NCBI GenBank assembly: GCA_963806635.1
Contig: CAWDZA010000002.1
Location: 62,001 to 126,000 of the forward strand
DNA length: 64,000 nucleotides
Origin: CAVVEQ01 sp963806635
GTDB lineage: Bacteria; Chloroflexota; Anaerolineae; Anaerolineales; Anaerolineaceae
Reading direction: 5' to 3'
Part shown: piece after piece, positions 45,945 through 54,701 of the stretch
How the letters are laid out: each line of letters begins with the position of its first letter
Numbering within the stretch: position 1 is the stretch's first letter
The notes under the pieces: model-generated
Databases searched by the model: none
Told to the model about the DNA's origin: nothing
What the model saw: only the letters and a program-made list of their open reading frames with translations
Made by a program: the position numbers and the translations under genes

Positions 45945-45971
45945 TTAGCACTCTCAAGCCGAGAGTGCTAA
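45945..45971 (+). promoter_or_regulatory. CIRCE operator (HrcA binding site)
   Basis: A perfect match to TTAGCACTC-N9-GAGTGCTAA. It sits between the promoter and the hrcA start (14 nt before it), the usual arrangement for autoregulation of hrcA-grpE-dnaK-dnaJ. Confidence 0.97.
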
Positions 45972-45984
45972 AAATAAGACGGAC

Positions 45985-47043
45985 ATGAATGAAACGCTGA
46001 CCGAACGACAGAAATTACTGCTCACGCTCATTATCCATGAGTACGTGCAGACGGCCGCACCGGTAGGATCCTACCATCTGGTGGAGCGCTACAACCTGGA
46101 TATGAGCTCTGCCACGGTGCGTAACGAGCTTTCGGAGTTGGATGCCCTGGGCTTTCTGCGCCAGCCGCACACTTCTGCCGGACGGGTGCCAACAGAGGAA
46201 GGCTACCGCTATTTCGTCACCCGGTTGATCCAGGATACCACCCTGCCGGAATCAACGCGAAGCATGATCAGCCACCAGTTCTACCAGACGCGCAACGATG
46301 TGGATCAATGGATGCGGCTGGGGGTTTCCGTGCTGGCGCACCAATCGCGTGCTGCCGCATTGATCACCTCGCCCCACCCGGAGAAAGCCCGTTTCAAACA
46401 TGTGGAGCTCATTTCCACCCGCGGGCGGCAGGTGCTGATGGTGTTGGTCATGATGGGTGGAGATATTCACCAGCAGGTTCATTCGCTGGAGGAACCCCTC
46501 AGTCAGGAGATCCTTTCCGAGGCAGCCCACCGCCTCACTGACCGTTTTTGCGGGATAAGCCCGGATCAGATCGCGAAAACCGCTCTCCAACTGGAAAGCC
46601 TGGAGAAAGAGGTGGCAGGTTGGATCCTGGAGGAAATGACCCGCTCGGATGCGCTCGTTTCCGGCAATATCTTCATGGATGGACTGACGAATGTACTTGC
46701 CGAGCCCGAGTTCGCCGGTTCCGAGGATGCCCGCCGCGCGCTGCGCATACTGGAAGAACGCTCCACCCTGCAGGAGCTGCTTTCGCGCTCTGTACCGCAG
46801 GGTACGATTGGCGGCGTGCAGGTGCTGATTGGCGGAGAAAGTTCGTGGGACGAATTGCGCCAATGGTCAATGGTGCTGGCCCGCTACGGCTCGCCAGGGT
46901 ATGCCACCGGCATGCTGGGCGTGTTGGGTCCCATGCGCATGTCTTACGGGCGATCCATCTCAGTGGTGCGCTTCCTCTCCGGACTGTTGAGCGACCTTGT
47001 GAGCGAGACCCTGGTGGACGATACTCCTGAAAAAATGAATTAA
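45985..47043 (+). CDS. hrcA: Heat-inducible transcription repressor HrcA
   Basis: 352 residues. An N-terminal winged helix (T-E-R-Q-K-L-L-L-T-L-I-I-H-E-Y, then S-A-T-V-R-N-E-L) is followed by the inserted dimerising domain and the C-terminal G-P-x-R-M-S-Y-G-R motif. HrcA binds CIRCE and is released on heat shock as it competes for GroEL. It is the first gene of the operon and controls itself through the CIRCE at 45945. Confidence 0.96.
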   Translation: MNETLTERQKLLLTLIIHEYVQTAAPVGSYHLVERYNLDMSSATVRNELSELDALGFLRQPHTSAGRVPTEEGYRYFVTRLIQDTTLPESTRSMISHQFYQTRNDVDQWMRLGVSVLAHQSRAAALITSPHPEKARFKHVELISTRGRQVLMVLVMMGGDIHQQVHSLEEPLSQEILSEAAHRLTDRFCGISPDQIAKTALQLESLEKEVAGWILEEMTRSDALVSGNIFMDGLTNVLAEPEFAGSEDARRALRILEERSTLQELLSRSVPQGTIGGVQVLIGGESSWDELRQWSMVLARYGSPGYATGMLGVLGPMRMSYGRSISVVRFLSGLLSDLVSETLVDDTPEKMN

Positions 47044-47055
47044 AGGTGGAAATCA

Positions 47056-47631
47056 ATGACAGATAAAAGACGAGGAACCAAACCACTGCATGAGCATCAC
47101 GAAAAGGATACAGCTCCCCTGGGGCATGAAACGAAGCCGGAGGAGATGGTGACCGTGCCGTTGAAGGACTTCGCGGCACAAATGAAAGAGATCGATGATC
47201 TTAAGGAACAGGCGCAAACAAACCTGGAAGGCTGGCAGCGCGAACGCGCGGATTATAGCAACTACCGCAGCCGAGTGGAACGCGAGCAGTCCCAGAAGAA
47301 GCAAGACTTGGCGGTGGAGGTTATCAAGAAGTACCTGGCCATTTCGGATGATATTAACCGGGCTTTGAAAGCCCGCCCGACCGAAGGGGAGGCTGCAAGC
47401 TGGGCGGAAGGGATCGAGCTGATCAGCCGCAAGCTGGCCAACATCCTGGATTGTGAAGGATTGACCCCGATTGACGCGGAGGGAAAACAGTTCGACCCGC
47501 GCATTCACGAAGCCATCTCACACGAGGAAAGCGACGGGCATGAATCGGGCGAAGTGATCGAAGTTGTTCAAATGGGATATATGCTGGGCGATCGGGTGAT
47601 CCGTCCGGCAATGGTAAGAGTTGCCAAATAG
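47056..47631 (+). CDS. grpE: Nucleotide exchange factor GrpE
   Basis: 191 residues. A charged N-terminus, a long coiled coil from about 40 to 100 (K-E-Q-A-Q-T-N-L-E-G-W-Q-R…Y-R-S-R-V-E-R-E), and a compact beta domain with H-E-A-I-S-H-E-E and V-V-Q-M-G-Y-M-L-G-D-R-V-I-R-P-A-M-V-R-V. It exchanges ADP on DnaK. Its spacing of 12 nt from hrcA and 9 nt to dnaK shows operon membership. Confidence 0.95.
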   Translation: MTDKRRGTKPLHEHHEKDTAPLGHETKPEEMVTVPLKDFAAQMKEIDDLKEQAQTNLEGWQRERADYSNYRSRVEREQSQKKQDLAVEVIKKYLAISDDINRALKARPTEGEAASWAEGIELISRKLANILDCEGLTPIDAEGKQFDPRIHEAISHEESDGHESGEVIEVVQMGYMLGDRVIRPAMVRVAK

Positions 47632-47640
47632 GAGGAACGA

Positions 47641-49584
47641 ATGGGAAAAATTATTGGAATTGATCTTGGTACCACAAACTCTGTTGTGGCGGTGATGAGC
47701 GGCGGCGAGCCGATGGTCATCCCAACCGCCGAAGGGGAACGGCTGCTGCCTTCAGTGGTGGCGGTCAACAAGAACCACGAGCGTCTGGTGGGGCGGGCTG
47801 CCCGCAACCAGGCCATCGTCAACCCCGAAAACACGATCTTCTCGATCAAGCGCTTCATGGGGCGCAAATTTGACGACCCCGAAGTGCAGCGCACGGTCGG
47901 CAAGGTCCCTTATAAAGTGTCCAAAGCATCCAATGGCGACGTGCGCGTCACCCTGGATGGCAAGGAATACTCACCGCCGGAAGTCTCGGCCATGATCCTG
48001 GCCAAGTTGAAAGCCGATGCAGAGGCCTACCTGGGAGAGACGGTTACCCAGGCGGTCATCACCGTCCCGGCGTACTTTAATGACGCTCAGCGCAACGCCA
48101 CCAAGGATGCCGGCAAGATCGCCGGGTTGGAAGTGCTGCGCATCATCAACGAGCCCACGGCCTCATCACTGGCCTACGGGTTGGATAAGAAAAAGAACGA
48201 AGTGATCGCGGTCTACGACCTGGGCGGCGGCACCTTCGATATCTCGGTACTGGATGTGGGCGAGGGCGTCTTCCAGGTGAAATCCACCTCGGGTGATACG
48301 TTCCTGGGCGGCGACGACTTCGACCAGCGCGTGATGGATTTCCTGGCTGAAGAATTCAAAAAACAGAGCGGCATCGACCTTAAAACCGACCGCTCCGCCC
48401 TGCAGCGTCTGAAGGAAGCCGCAGAGAAAGCCAAGATCGAGCTATCCTCGATGGCGCAGACCGAGATCAACCTGCCCTATATTACTGCTGATCAAACAGG
48501 CCCCAAGCACCTTGTGATGACCCTCACCCGCGCCAAGCTGGAACAGCTCACCGGCGACCTGGTTCAAAAATCGCTGGAACCTGTCCGCAAGGCGATCTCC
48601 GATTCTGGTCTGAAAGCATCTGAAATCGACGAGGTTGTGATGGTGGGCGGCATGACCCGCATGCCGCTGGTGCAGGAGACGGTGAAGAAGGAATTTGGCA
48701 AGGAACCTCACAAGGGCGTGAATCCTGATGAGGTGGTGGCGATCGGCGCTGCCATCCAGGCTGGTGTGTTGGGCGGCGAGGTGAAGGATATCCTCCTGCT
48801 CGACGTCACCCCTCTCACCCTTTCGGTGGAAACCCTCGGCGGCGTGGCAACCGCGCTGATCGAGCGCAACACCACCATCCCGGTGCACCGTTCGCAGATC
48901 TTCTCGACCGCCTCCGATGGGCAGACCCAGGTGGAGATCCATGTGCTGCAGGGTGAACGCCCGATGGCAGCCGATAACAAGACCCTGGGGCGATTCAACC
49001 TGGATGGCATCCCGCCTGCGCCGAGAGGCATCCCGCAGATCGAGGTCTCCTTCGATACCGACGCGAACGGAATCCTGGAGGTGAAAGCCACCGATAAAGC
49101 CACCGGGCGCAGCCAGCACATCACCATCACCGCTTCTTCGGGCCTCTCGAAGGACGAAGTGGAACGTATGCGCAAGGAAGCCGAATCGCATGCGGCCGAC
49201 GATCTTAAGAAAAAGGAATTGATCGAGGTGCGCAACCTGGCAGAGAACACCGTCTACACCGGAGAAAAGCTGATCCGCGAGAACGGGGAAAAGATCCCCG
49301 CGGATGTGAAGCAGCAGGTGGAGGATGGTATGGCAGCCGTGCGCGCGGTGAAGGATGGCGAGGACGCCGAGGCCATCAAAAAGGCCACCGAGGAGCTGAG
49401 CCAGAACCTGCAGAAGGTTGGCGCCAGCATGTATCAGCAGCCCGCTGGTGGTGCGGCCGGTCCCGGCGCGGAGGGCAGTGTGCCTCCCGATATGGGCGGC
49501 GACGCGCCTCCGCAGGAACCCCCCGCTGAAGGCGGCACGGGCGGCGGCGAGGACGTGGTGGATGGTGAGTTCAAGAACATCTAG
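47641..49584 (+). CDS. dnaK: Molecular chaperone DnaK (Hsp70)
   Basis: 647 residues. The N-terminal ATPase domain starts I-I-G-I-D-L-G-T-T-N-S-V and carries V-Y-D-L-G-G-G-T-F-D-I-S; the substrate domain has the usual T-L-G-G-V-A-T-A-L-I-E and linker L-L-L-D-V-T-P-L-T-L. A helical lid and a Gly/Pro-rich tail follow, ending E-D-V-V-D-G-E-F. No frameshifts. A long hairpin lies in the 97-bp gap before dnaJ. Confidence 0.98.
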   Translation: MGKIIGIDLGTTNSVVAVMSGGEPMVIPTAEGERLLPSVVAVNKNHERLVGRAARNQAIVNPENTIFSIKRFMGRKFDDPEVQRTVGKVPYKVSKASNGDVRVTLDGKEYSPPEVSAMILAKLKADAEAYLGETVTQAVITVPAYFNDAQRNATKDAGKIAGLEVLRIINEPTASSLAYGLDKKKNEVIAVYDLGGGTFDISVLDVGEGVFQVKSTSGDTFLGGDDFDQRVMDFLAEEFKKQSGIDLKTDRSALQRLKEAAEKAKIELSSMAQTEINLPYITADQTGPKHLVMTLTRAKLEQLTGDLVQKSLEPVRKAISDSGLKASEIDEVVMVGGMTRMPLVQETVKKEFGKEPHKGVNPDEVVAIGAAIQAGVLGGEVKDILLLDVTPLTLSVETLGGVATALIERNTTIPVHRSQIFSTASDGQTQVEIHVLQGERPMAADNKTLGRFNLDGIPPAPRGIPQIEVSFDTDANGILEVKATDKATGRSQHITITASSGLSKDEVERMRKEAESHAADDLKKKELIEVRNLAENTVYTGEKLIRENGEKIPADVKQQVEDGMAAVRAVKDGEDAEAIKKATEELSQNLQKVGASMYQQPAGGAAGPGAEGSVPPDMGGDAPPQEPPAEGGTGGGEDVVDGEFKNI

Positions 49585-49616
49585 TCCGTCAAAAAAGTAA
49601 AAAATCAAATCCCTCA

Positions 49617-49649
49617 ACCCCATATTCTCCCCTGAGGAGGGTGTGGGGT
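49617..49649 (+). terminator. Hairpin between dnaK and dnaJ, possible attenuator
   Basis: A 14-bp stem (four G-U pairs) with a 5-nt loop, arms 49617-49630 and 49636-49649, followed by GAGGTTTTATTC. It could stop part of the transcripts after dnaK and lower the dose of dnaJ and prmA, or protect the dnaK message. Confidence 0.55.
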
Positions 49650-49681
49650 GAGGTTTTATTCTTTTCAGGAACCGAACACAG

Positions 49682-50803
49682 ATGCCGACCAAACGAGATT
49701 ATTACGAGATCCTGGGAGTGGACCGCGGCGCCAGCCAGGATGAACTGAAGACCGCCTTCCGCAACCTGGCGCGCAAGTTTCACCCGGATGTAAACAGCGA
49801 CCCGGCTGCTGAGCAGAACTTCAAGGAAATTAACGAAGCCTACGGCATCCTTTCCGACCCTGATAAACGCGCCGCCTATGACCGCTATGGTCACGCCGGC
49901 GTGGATAACATGAACGGCATGCCGGATTTCTCAAATTTCGACATGTTCTCCGACCTTTTCGAGGGTCTCTTTGGCTTCGGCATGGGCGGCGGCGGGCGAA
50001 GGCGCAACGCACCCCGAAGGGGGGCGGATCTTTCCTACACCGTCCAGATGGAATTTGACGAGGTGGTGAGAGGCGCGGAGAAGGAGATCGAGATCACCCG
50101 CGATGAGGATTGCGCGAACTGCAAGGGGACCGGCGCAGAACCGGGCACCAGCCGCACGAAATGCGAGACCTGCGGCGGGCGGGGCGAGGTGCGGCAGGTG
50201 CGGCAGACCTTTTTGGGCTCGATGGTTCAGGTGACCACCTGCCCGGCCTGCAACGGCGCGGGCGAGGTGATCGGCAGCCCGTGCAAGACCTGCCGCGGGC
50301 GCGGGTTGGAACGCAAAACCCTGCGCAAGGTGGTTTCCATCCCGGCCGGGGTGGATAACGGCACGCAGATCCGCCTGGGCGGCGAAGGCCAGCCGGGGAT
50401 CAACGGGGGACCGAAAGGCAATCTCTATTTGGAAGTGCGGGTGAAGGCGCACAAATTCTTCAAGCGCCGCAACGATGACGTGCTGGTGGATGTGAACATC
50501 AACGTGGCTCAGGCCGCTCTCGGAGAAGAGGTGGAGGTACCCACCGTGGAGGGCAGCACCAAACTTCATATCCCCAGCGGTACCCAGCCCGGCAAGGTGT
50601 TTACGATGAAGGGCAAGGGCATTCCGCATGTACGCGGCGGGGGGCGCGGCGACCAGCATGTGATCGTCAACGTGGAGATCCCCACCAAGCTCAACCGGGA
50701 TCAGAAAGAGCTGCTCGAGCAGCTTGGGAAAACACTGGGAACCGAAGTGAAACCCCAGGAACGCGGTTTCTTCGAGACGATCAAGGACGTGCTGGGTGGC
50801 TGA
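49682..50803 (+). CDS. dnaJ: Chaperone protein DnaJ (Hsp40, type I)
   Basis: 373 residues: J domain with H-P-D in F-H-P-D-V-N, a Phe/Gly-rich linker, the zinc region with four CxxCxGxG repeats (C-A-N-C-K-G-T-G, C-E-T-C-G-G-R-G, C-P-A-C-N-G-A-G, C-K-T-C-R-G-R-G), then the substrate-binding C-terminal domains. It delivers clients to DnaK and stimulates its ATPase. It overlaps prmA by 8 nt. Confidence 0.97.
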   Translation: MPTKRDYYEILGVDRGASQDELKTAFRNLARKFHPDVNSDPAAEQNFKEINEAYGILSDPDKRAAYDRYGHAGVDNMNGMPDFSNFDMFSDLFEGLFGFGMGGGGRRRNAPRRGADLSYTVQMEFDEVVRGAEKEIEITRDEDCANCKGTGAEPGTSRTKCETCGGRGEVRQVRQTFLGSMVQVTTCPACNGAGEVIGSPCKTCRGRGLERKTLRKVVSIPAGVDNGTQIRLGGEGQPGINGGPKGNLYLEVRVKAHKFFKRRNDDVLVDVNINVAQAALGEEVEVPTVEGSTKLHIPSGTQPGKVFTMKGKGIPHVRGGGRGDQHVIVNVEIPTKLNRDQKELLEQLGKTLGTEVKPQERGFFETIKDVLGG

Positions 50804-51711
50804 TCCGCGCTGGCTGGAGATCTCGCTTACCACCTCGGGGGAGCTGGCCGAAGCGGTGGCGGAGGTGCTGGGAAGGTATTGCGCGAACGGGGTGGTGATG
50901 GAGCGCGACGTCAAGTTCTACAATGACGAAGATGAAGGCACACCCGAGGGTCCGGTGCGGATTTCCGCCTACCTGCCTGTGGACTCTGAGATGGAAGAGA
51001 AAAGAGTCCGGCTGGAGCAATCGCTCTGGCATCTGGGGCAGATCCAGCCCCTGCCCGAGCCAAAATTCAAGTTTATCGAAGATGAAGACTGGATGGCGGC
51101 CTGGAAGAAGAATTACCAGCCGATCGAAGTGGGCAGAGGGCTCTTGATCCTGCCAGCCTGGATCGAGCAGACCGACATGAGCCGGACCGCCATCAAGATC
51201 GACCCGGCCATGGCATTTGGCACCGGCACGCACCCCACCACCCAGCTCTGCCTGGCGCTTGATGGAGGGCAGGGTGAAGGCAGGGGAACCGGTGATCGAT
51301 GTGGGCTGCGGTTCGGGGATCCTTTCCATCGGGGCGCTCAAGCTGGGCGCTTCTCATGCCCTGGCGGTGGATATCGACCCGCTTTCGACGCGGGCGACGC
51401 TTTCGAACGCGATCCTTAATGATGTGGACGATGACATGGAGGTCGCGCTGGGCTCGGTGGAGGAGATCCGGCAGGGGCTTTATTCGATCCAGGATGCGCC
51501 GCTGGTGCTGGTCAACATCCTCGCCCCGGTGATCATCCGGTTGTTTGATGCCGGGCTGGCAGAGCTGGTGAGCCCGGGCGGGAGCATCATTTTATCCGGC
51601 ATCCTCGCGGACCAGGCGGCAGGCGTGCGGGCGAAGGCCGAGGAAAAGGGCTTGAAGTTCGCGGAGCAGCGGGGAATCGCGGACTGGGTGGGGATGGTTT
51701 TTGGGCGGTAA
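50796..51711 (+). CDS. prmA: Ribosomal protein L11 methyltransferase PrmA, one frameshift
   Basis: About 304 residues, starting at a GTG that overlaps the end of dnaJ. The N-terminal L11-binding domain is followed by F-G-T-G-T-H-P-T-T, then the SAM site D-V-G-C-G-S-G-I-L-S-I and V-N-I-L-A-P-V-I. PrmA trimethylates L11. The frame breaks near 51260; dropping one base after C-L-A-L gives M-E-G-R-V-K-A-G-E-P-V-I-D-V-G-C. prmA closing an hrcA-dnaK-dnaJ operon is a familiar arrangement. Confidence 0.92.
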
Positions 51712-51915
51712 TCAACCGCCAAATACTATTTGCGAGCCCGACTCGTGAAACGAGGAAGGGCGAAGCAATCTCTTCATCAAAGCTGGAAGTTTGAATTACC
51801 GAATAGTCTGAAATTCTTGAATATTTATCGAGCCAGGTTGCCGCGTCGCGCCGGTCGTTGCCGGCGCTCCTCGCAAAGTTGAAAAGAAAAACATGGTGCG
51901 TGACATTGGATGAAT
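51712..51915. other. Intergenic region between convergent prmA and lipoprotein genes
   Basis: About 200 bp. The stretches CGAGGAAGGGCGAAGCAATC near 51750 and a GC-rich arm near 51840-51870 resemble the remnants of a dispersed intergenic repeat with inverted ends, but no second copy is in this window. No gene or clear terminator is seen. Confidence 0.3.
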
Positions 51916-52683
51916 TCAGTTTGTAAATTTAAAACTTCCCAAAAACCGGTTGTACAGCGCCCAATCCTCTTTGTCATCCTGGTGACCGATCATGATCACT
52001 GAATAGCTGCCCGTTGTGGGCAAAGAAATAGCGGTCATCGGCAAAGGCCTGCTGACTGCGCTCAAAGCGGGTGTGGATGGCCATGCTCCCCGGCGATCTG
52101 CGCATCCGTCACGCGCTTATCGACGGAAAGGGAGTGATCGGTTATCCATTGCGCTAGGTCAGTACCCACTCCCAGGCGGAAATCCTCGCGGTCGGAGGGG
52201 AAGCTGACGTAAAAAGTTGGCCAGCTTCCGGGACCTGATGATCGAGAGCGCCTGGGGGTTGCCGTTCACAGCCTCCAGGGTGGCATCCGGTGGGTATTCG
52301 AAATACAGCCCGGTATTAGCATCGCGGTAGATCTTCCAGCCATCGGCAGCCAGCTCTGTGGTGGGGGTTTCTGAAGAAGGCAGCGCGGGGGTTGGGGTAT
52401 CCTGCAGGGCGGAAGCCGGAGCGCACTCGCCGCGGAAATAAGCCCACTCCTCGCATTCGGAGCCATCCGCGAAGATGCAAAAGCCGGTTTGCGCGCCGGT
52501 TCCATCCGTGCGGATTTCCAGCGTGCCGCCGTACTGCTCGCAGTAGACCGAAGCCGGATTGGCTATTTCCGCATCCTTGTCCACCAGCGGAATGATCGTA
52601 GGCGTTGGAGTTTTACGGGCGCAAGCCGCCATGGTGAGGGTGAGACCAATCCCGATCAATATTATCCAATTCTTTCCAGACAT
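51916..52683 (-). CDS. Lipoprotein of unknown function, three frameshifts
   Basis: About 255 residues after repair. A signal peptide ends in the lipobox M-A-A-C (Cys21), followed by a Thr/Pro linker. A short domain with four cysteines (Y-C-E-Q-Y-G-G-T-L, G-F-C-I-F-A-D-G-S-E-C-E-E-W) resembles the DUF333 (hemolysin-like) module. A C-terminal domain reads W-P-T-F-Y-V-S-F-P-S-D-R-E and later R-F-E-R-S-Q-Q-A-F-A and G-H-Q-D-D-K-E. Breaks near 52222, 52081 and 52009 each need one base dropped; the last frame ends at a TGA at 51916-51918. Cell-surface location is likely; its function is unknown. Confidence 0.7.
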
Positions 52684-52753
52684 GACGTGCTCCTTCGAAC
52701 CGGTTTAGGTTTTCATATCAAGGACGAATTAATCGGTTTAAAAGTTCCTGGAA

Positions 52754-54640
52754 TTACCCCTCCTGTAAACTCTCCCACTCCTGCAGCTTCGTTTCCATCT
52801 CAGCTTCGATACGGACGTAATCCTGCCCCATTTTTTGCACGTCACCCGGATCCACCCCCGGGGTTTCCAATTGGCGGGAAATGACTGCAAGCTGCGTTTC
52901 CAGGGCTGCAATCTCATTTTCCAGCGATTTGAGTTGTTTCTCCCGGCGCGCCTGCTCGTTTTTGCTCCGTCCACCAGTCTCTTTTTCCGGTTTGGATGTT
53001 TTCTGCGCGGATCTCTCCTCGATCTTCTGCGCTTTTTCCGCATCCCGGGAAGCCTTGTATTCGGAATAGGTACCGGAGAAGACTCTGAGAACTTTATCAG
53101 AAGGCTGCACCTCCCAGACCTGGCTGGCAAGGCCGTCGATCAAGTAGCGATCGTGCGAGACGAGCAGGATGGTGCCGGCGTAATCCGAAAGCAGCCCCTG
53201 CAGCACCTCCTGGGCGGGCAGATCGAGGTGATTGGTCGGCTCATCCAGCAGCAGCAGGTTTGCGCCTTCCAACGCCAGCAGGGCCAGCGCCAGGCGCGAG
53301 CGCTCGCCACCGGAAAGCATCCCCACCGGTTTGAAGACGTCCTCGCCGGTGAAGAGGAACTTGGCAAGGTAATCGCGGATCTCGCCGGGCAGCCACTTGG
53401 GCGCCATGGCCTGGATCTCGTCCATCAGCGACCAGCCCGGGTGCAGCCGCTCGTGGGTCTGGGCAAAGTAACCCACCTTGAGGCTGGAGCCGAGCATAGC
53501 TTCGCCCGCCAGCGGCGGGAGCTGCCCCAGGAGCGTCTTCAGGAAGGTGGTCTTGCCGGCGCCATTGGGACCGATGACCGCGGCGCACTCTGTGCGCCTC
53601 AGCACCAGATCCGGGACGGTGAAAAGCGGCTTGCCCTCGTCCTGGTAGCCCACGCTCAAGCTTTTCGTGCGGATCACCAGTTCGCCAGAGCGCTCCACTG
53701 CCTGCAGGTTCATTCGCATCTGCTTCTGGCGGGATACGGATTCGACCAGCTCCTCCTCCTTCAACCGTTCGAGGCGTTTCAGGCGACCCTTCGCCTGGCG
53801 GGTGTTCTGCCCGGCGATGTTGCGGCGGATGTAATCTTCTTCCTTGCGGATAAACTCCTGCTGGGTGTCGTATTCCTCCGCCTGGCGCTCCTGGTTCATG
53901 GATCGCTGAAGGAGGTAGGCGGAATAATTGCCGTGATAAAGGTGAAAGCGGGGGGTCATCTCCCAGATGGTATCGGCCATCTGGTCGAGGAAGTAGCGGT
54001 CGTGCGAGATGGCAACAACAGCGCCCTTCCAGTTCTTCAGGTAATCCTCCAGCCACTCTATCGCGCCGATATCCAGGTGGTTGGTGGGCTCATCCAGCAG
54101 GAGCAGATCGGGTTCGGAAAGGAGCAGCTTTGCCAATAGGGCGCGGGTGCGCTGCCCGCCGGAAAGCTGCTGCCAGGGGCGATGCTCGTCGTGGCGGGTG
54201 AAGCCAAGCCCCACCAAAGTCTGGCGGATGCGTAATTCAAGGGTGTAACCGCCGCGGATATCATACTCGTGCTGCAGCCGGCCGTACTCAGCCAAAACCT
54301 CCGGATCGCCGCCACCCAACTGCGCCTCCAGCCGGGCAAGCTCTTGCGCCCGGGTGGTGAGATCGGCGAAGGGCAGCAGGCATTCCTCCCAGAGGGTGTG
54401 GTTGCTTTCAAAGATGGCTTCCTGCGCCAGGTAGCCGATGCGCAAGGAGCGGGCGCTCTCCACCCTGCCGCGGGAGGGTTCTTCCTCGCCCAGGATCAGG
54501 CGGAAGAGGGTGGTTTTACCCACCCCGTTGGGTCCCACCAACCCGATGCGGGCACGGTGCGGTACGCTGAACGAAACGTGCTCGAACAGGTCGCGCGCGC
54601 CAAAAGATTTCCCCAGGTCATTAGCATTCAAAAGAGGCAT
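52754..54640 (-). CDS. ABC-F family ATP-binding protein
   Basis: 628 residues with two ATPase domains and no membrane part. Walker A motifs are G-P-N-G-V-G-K-T-T and G-P-N-G-A-G-K-T-T; signatures are L-S-G-G-Q-R-T-R-A and L-S-G-G-E-R-S-R-L; both Walker B motifs read L-L-L-D-E-P-T-N-H-L-D. The linker between domains is charged, and the C-terminus is a coiled coil (from about residue 540), as in Uup/EttA-type proteins that work on ribosomes or DNA. Which subfamily it belongs to is uncertain. Confidence 0.92.
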   Translation of the reverse strand: MPLLNANDLGKSFGARDLFEHVSFSVPHRARIGLVGPNGVGKTTLFRLILGEEEPSRGRVESARSLRIGYLAQEAIFESNHTLWEECLLPFADLTTRAQELARLEAQLGGGDPEVLAEYGRLQHEYDIRGGYTLELRIRQTLVGLGFTRHDEHRPWQQLSGGQRTRALLAKLLLSEPDLLLLDEPTNHLDIGAIEWLEDYLKNWKGAVVAISHDRYFLDQMADTIWEMTPRFHLYHGNYSAYLLQRSMNQERQAEEYDTQQEFIRKEEDYIRRNIAGQNTRQAKGRLKRLERLKEEELVESVSRQKQMRMNLQAVERSGELVIRTKSLSVGYQDEGKPLFTVPDLVLRRTECAAVIGPNGAGKTTFLKTLLGQLPPLAGEAMLGSSLKVGYFAQTHERLHPGWSLMDEIQAMAPKWLPGEIRDYLAKFLFTGEDVFKPVGMLSGGERSRLALALLALEGANLLLLDEPTNHLDLPAQEVLQGLLSDYAGTILLVSHDRYLIDGLASQVWEVQPSDKVLRVFSGTYSEYKASRDAEKAQKIEERSAQKTSKPEKETGGRSKNEQARREKQLKSLENEIAALETQLAVISRQLETPGVDPGDVQKMGQDYVRIEAEMETKLQEWESLQEG

Positions 54641-54701
54641 GGAAACGCTTCAAATCCCTCGTGGGCAAAGTATATCATCCAAAATTTGGAGCGGAGGAAG
54701 A

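Noticed and set aside
48442..49692. Minus-strand ORF of 416 codons opposite dnaK
   Set aside because: An antisense shadow of dnaK, common for high-GC dnaK genes.
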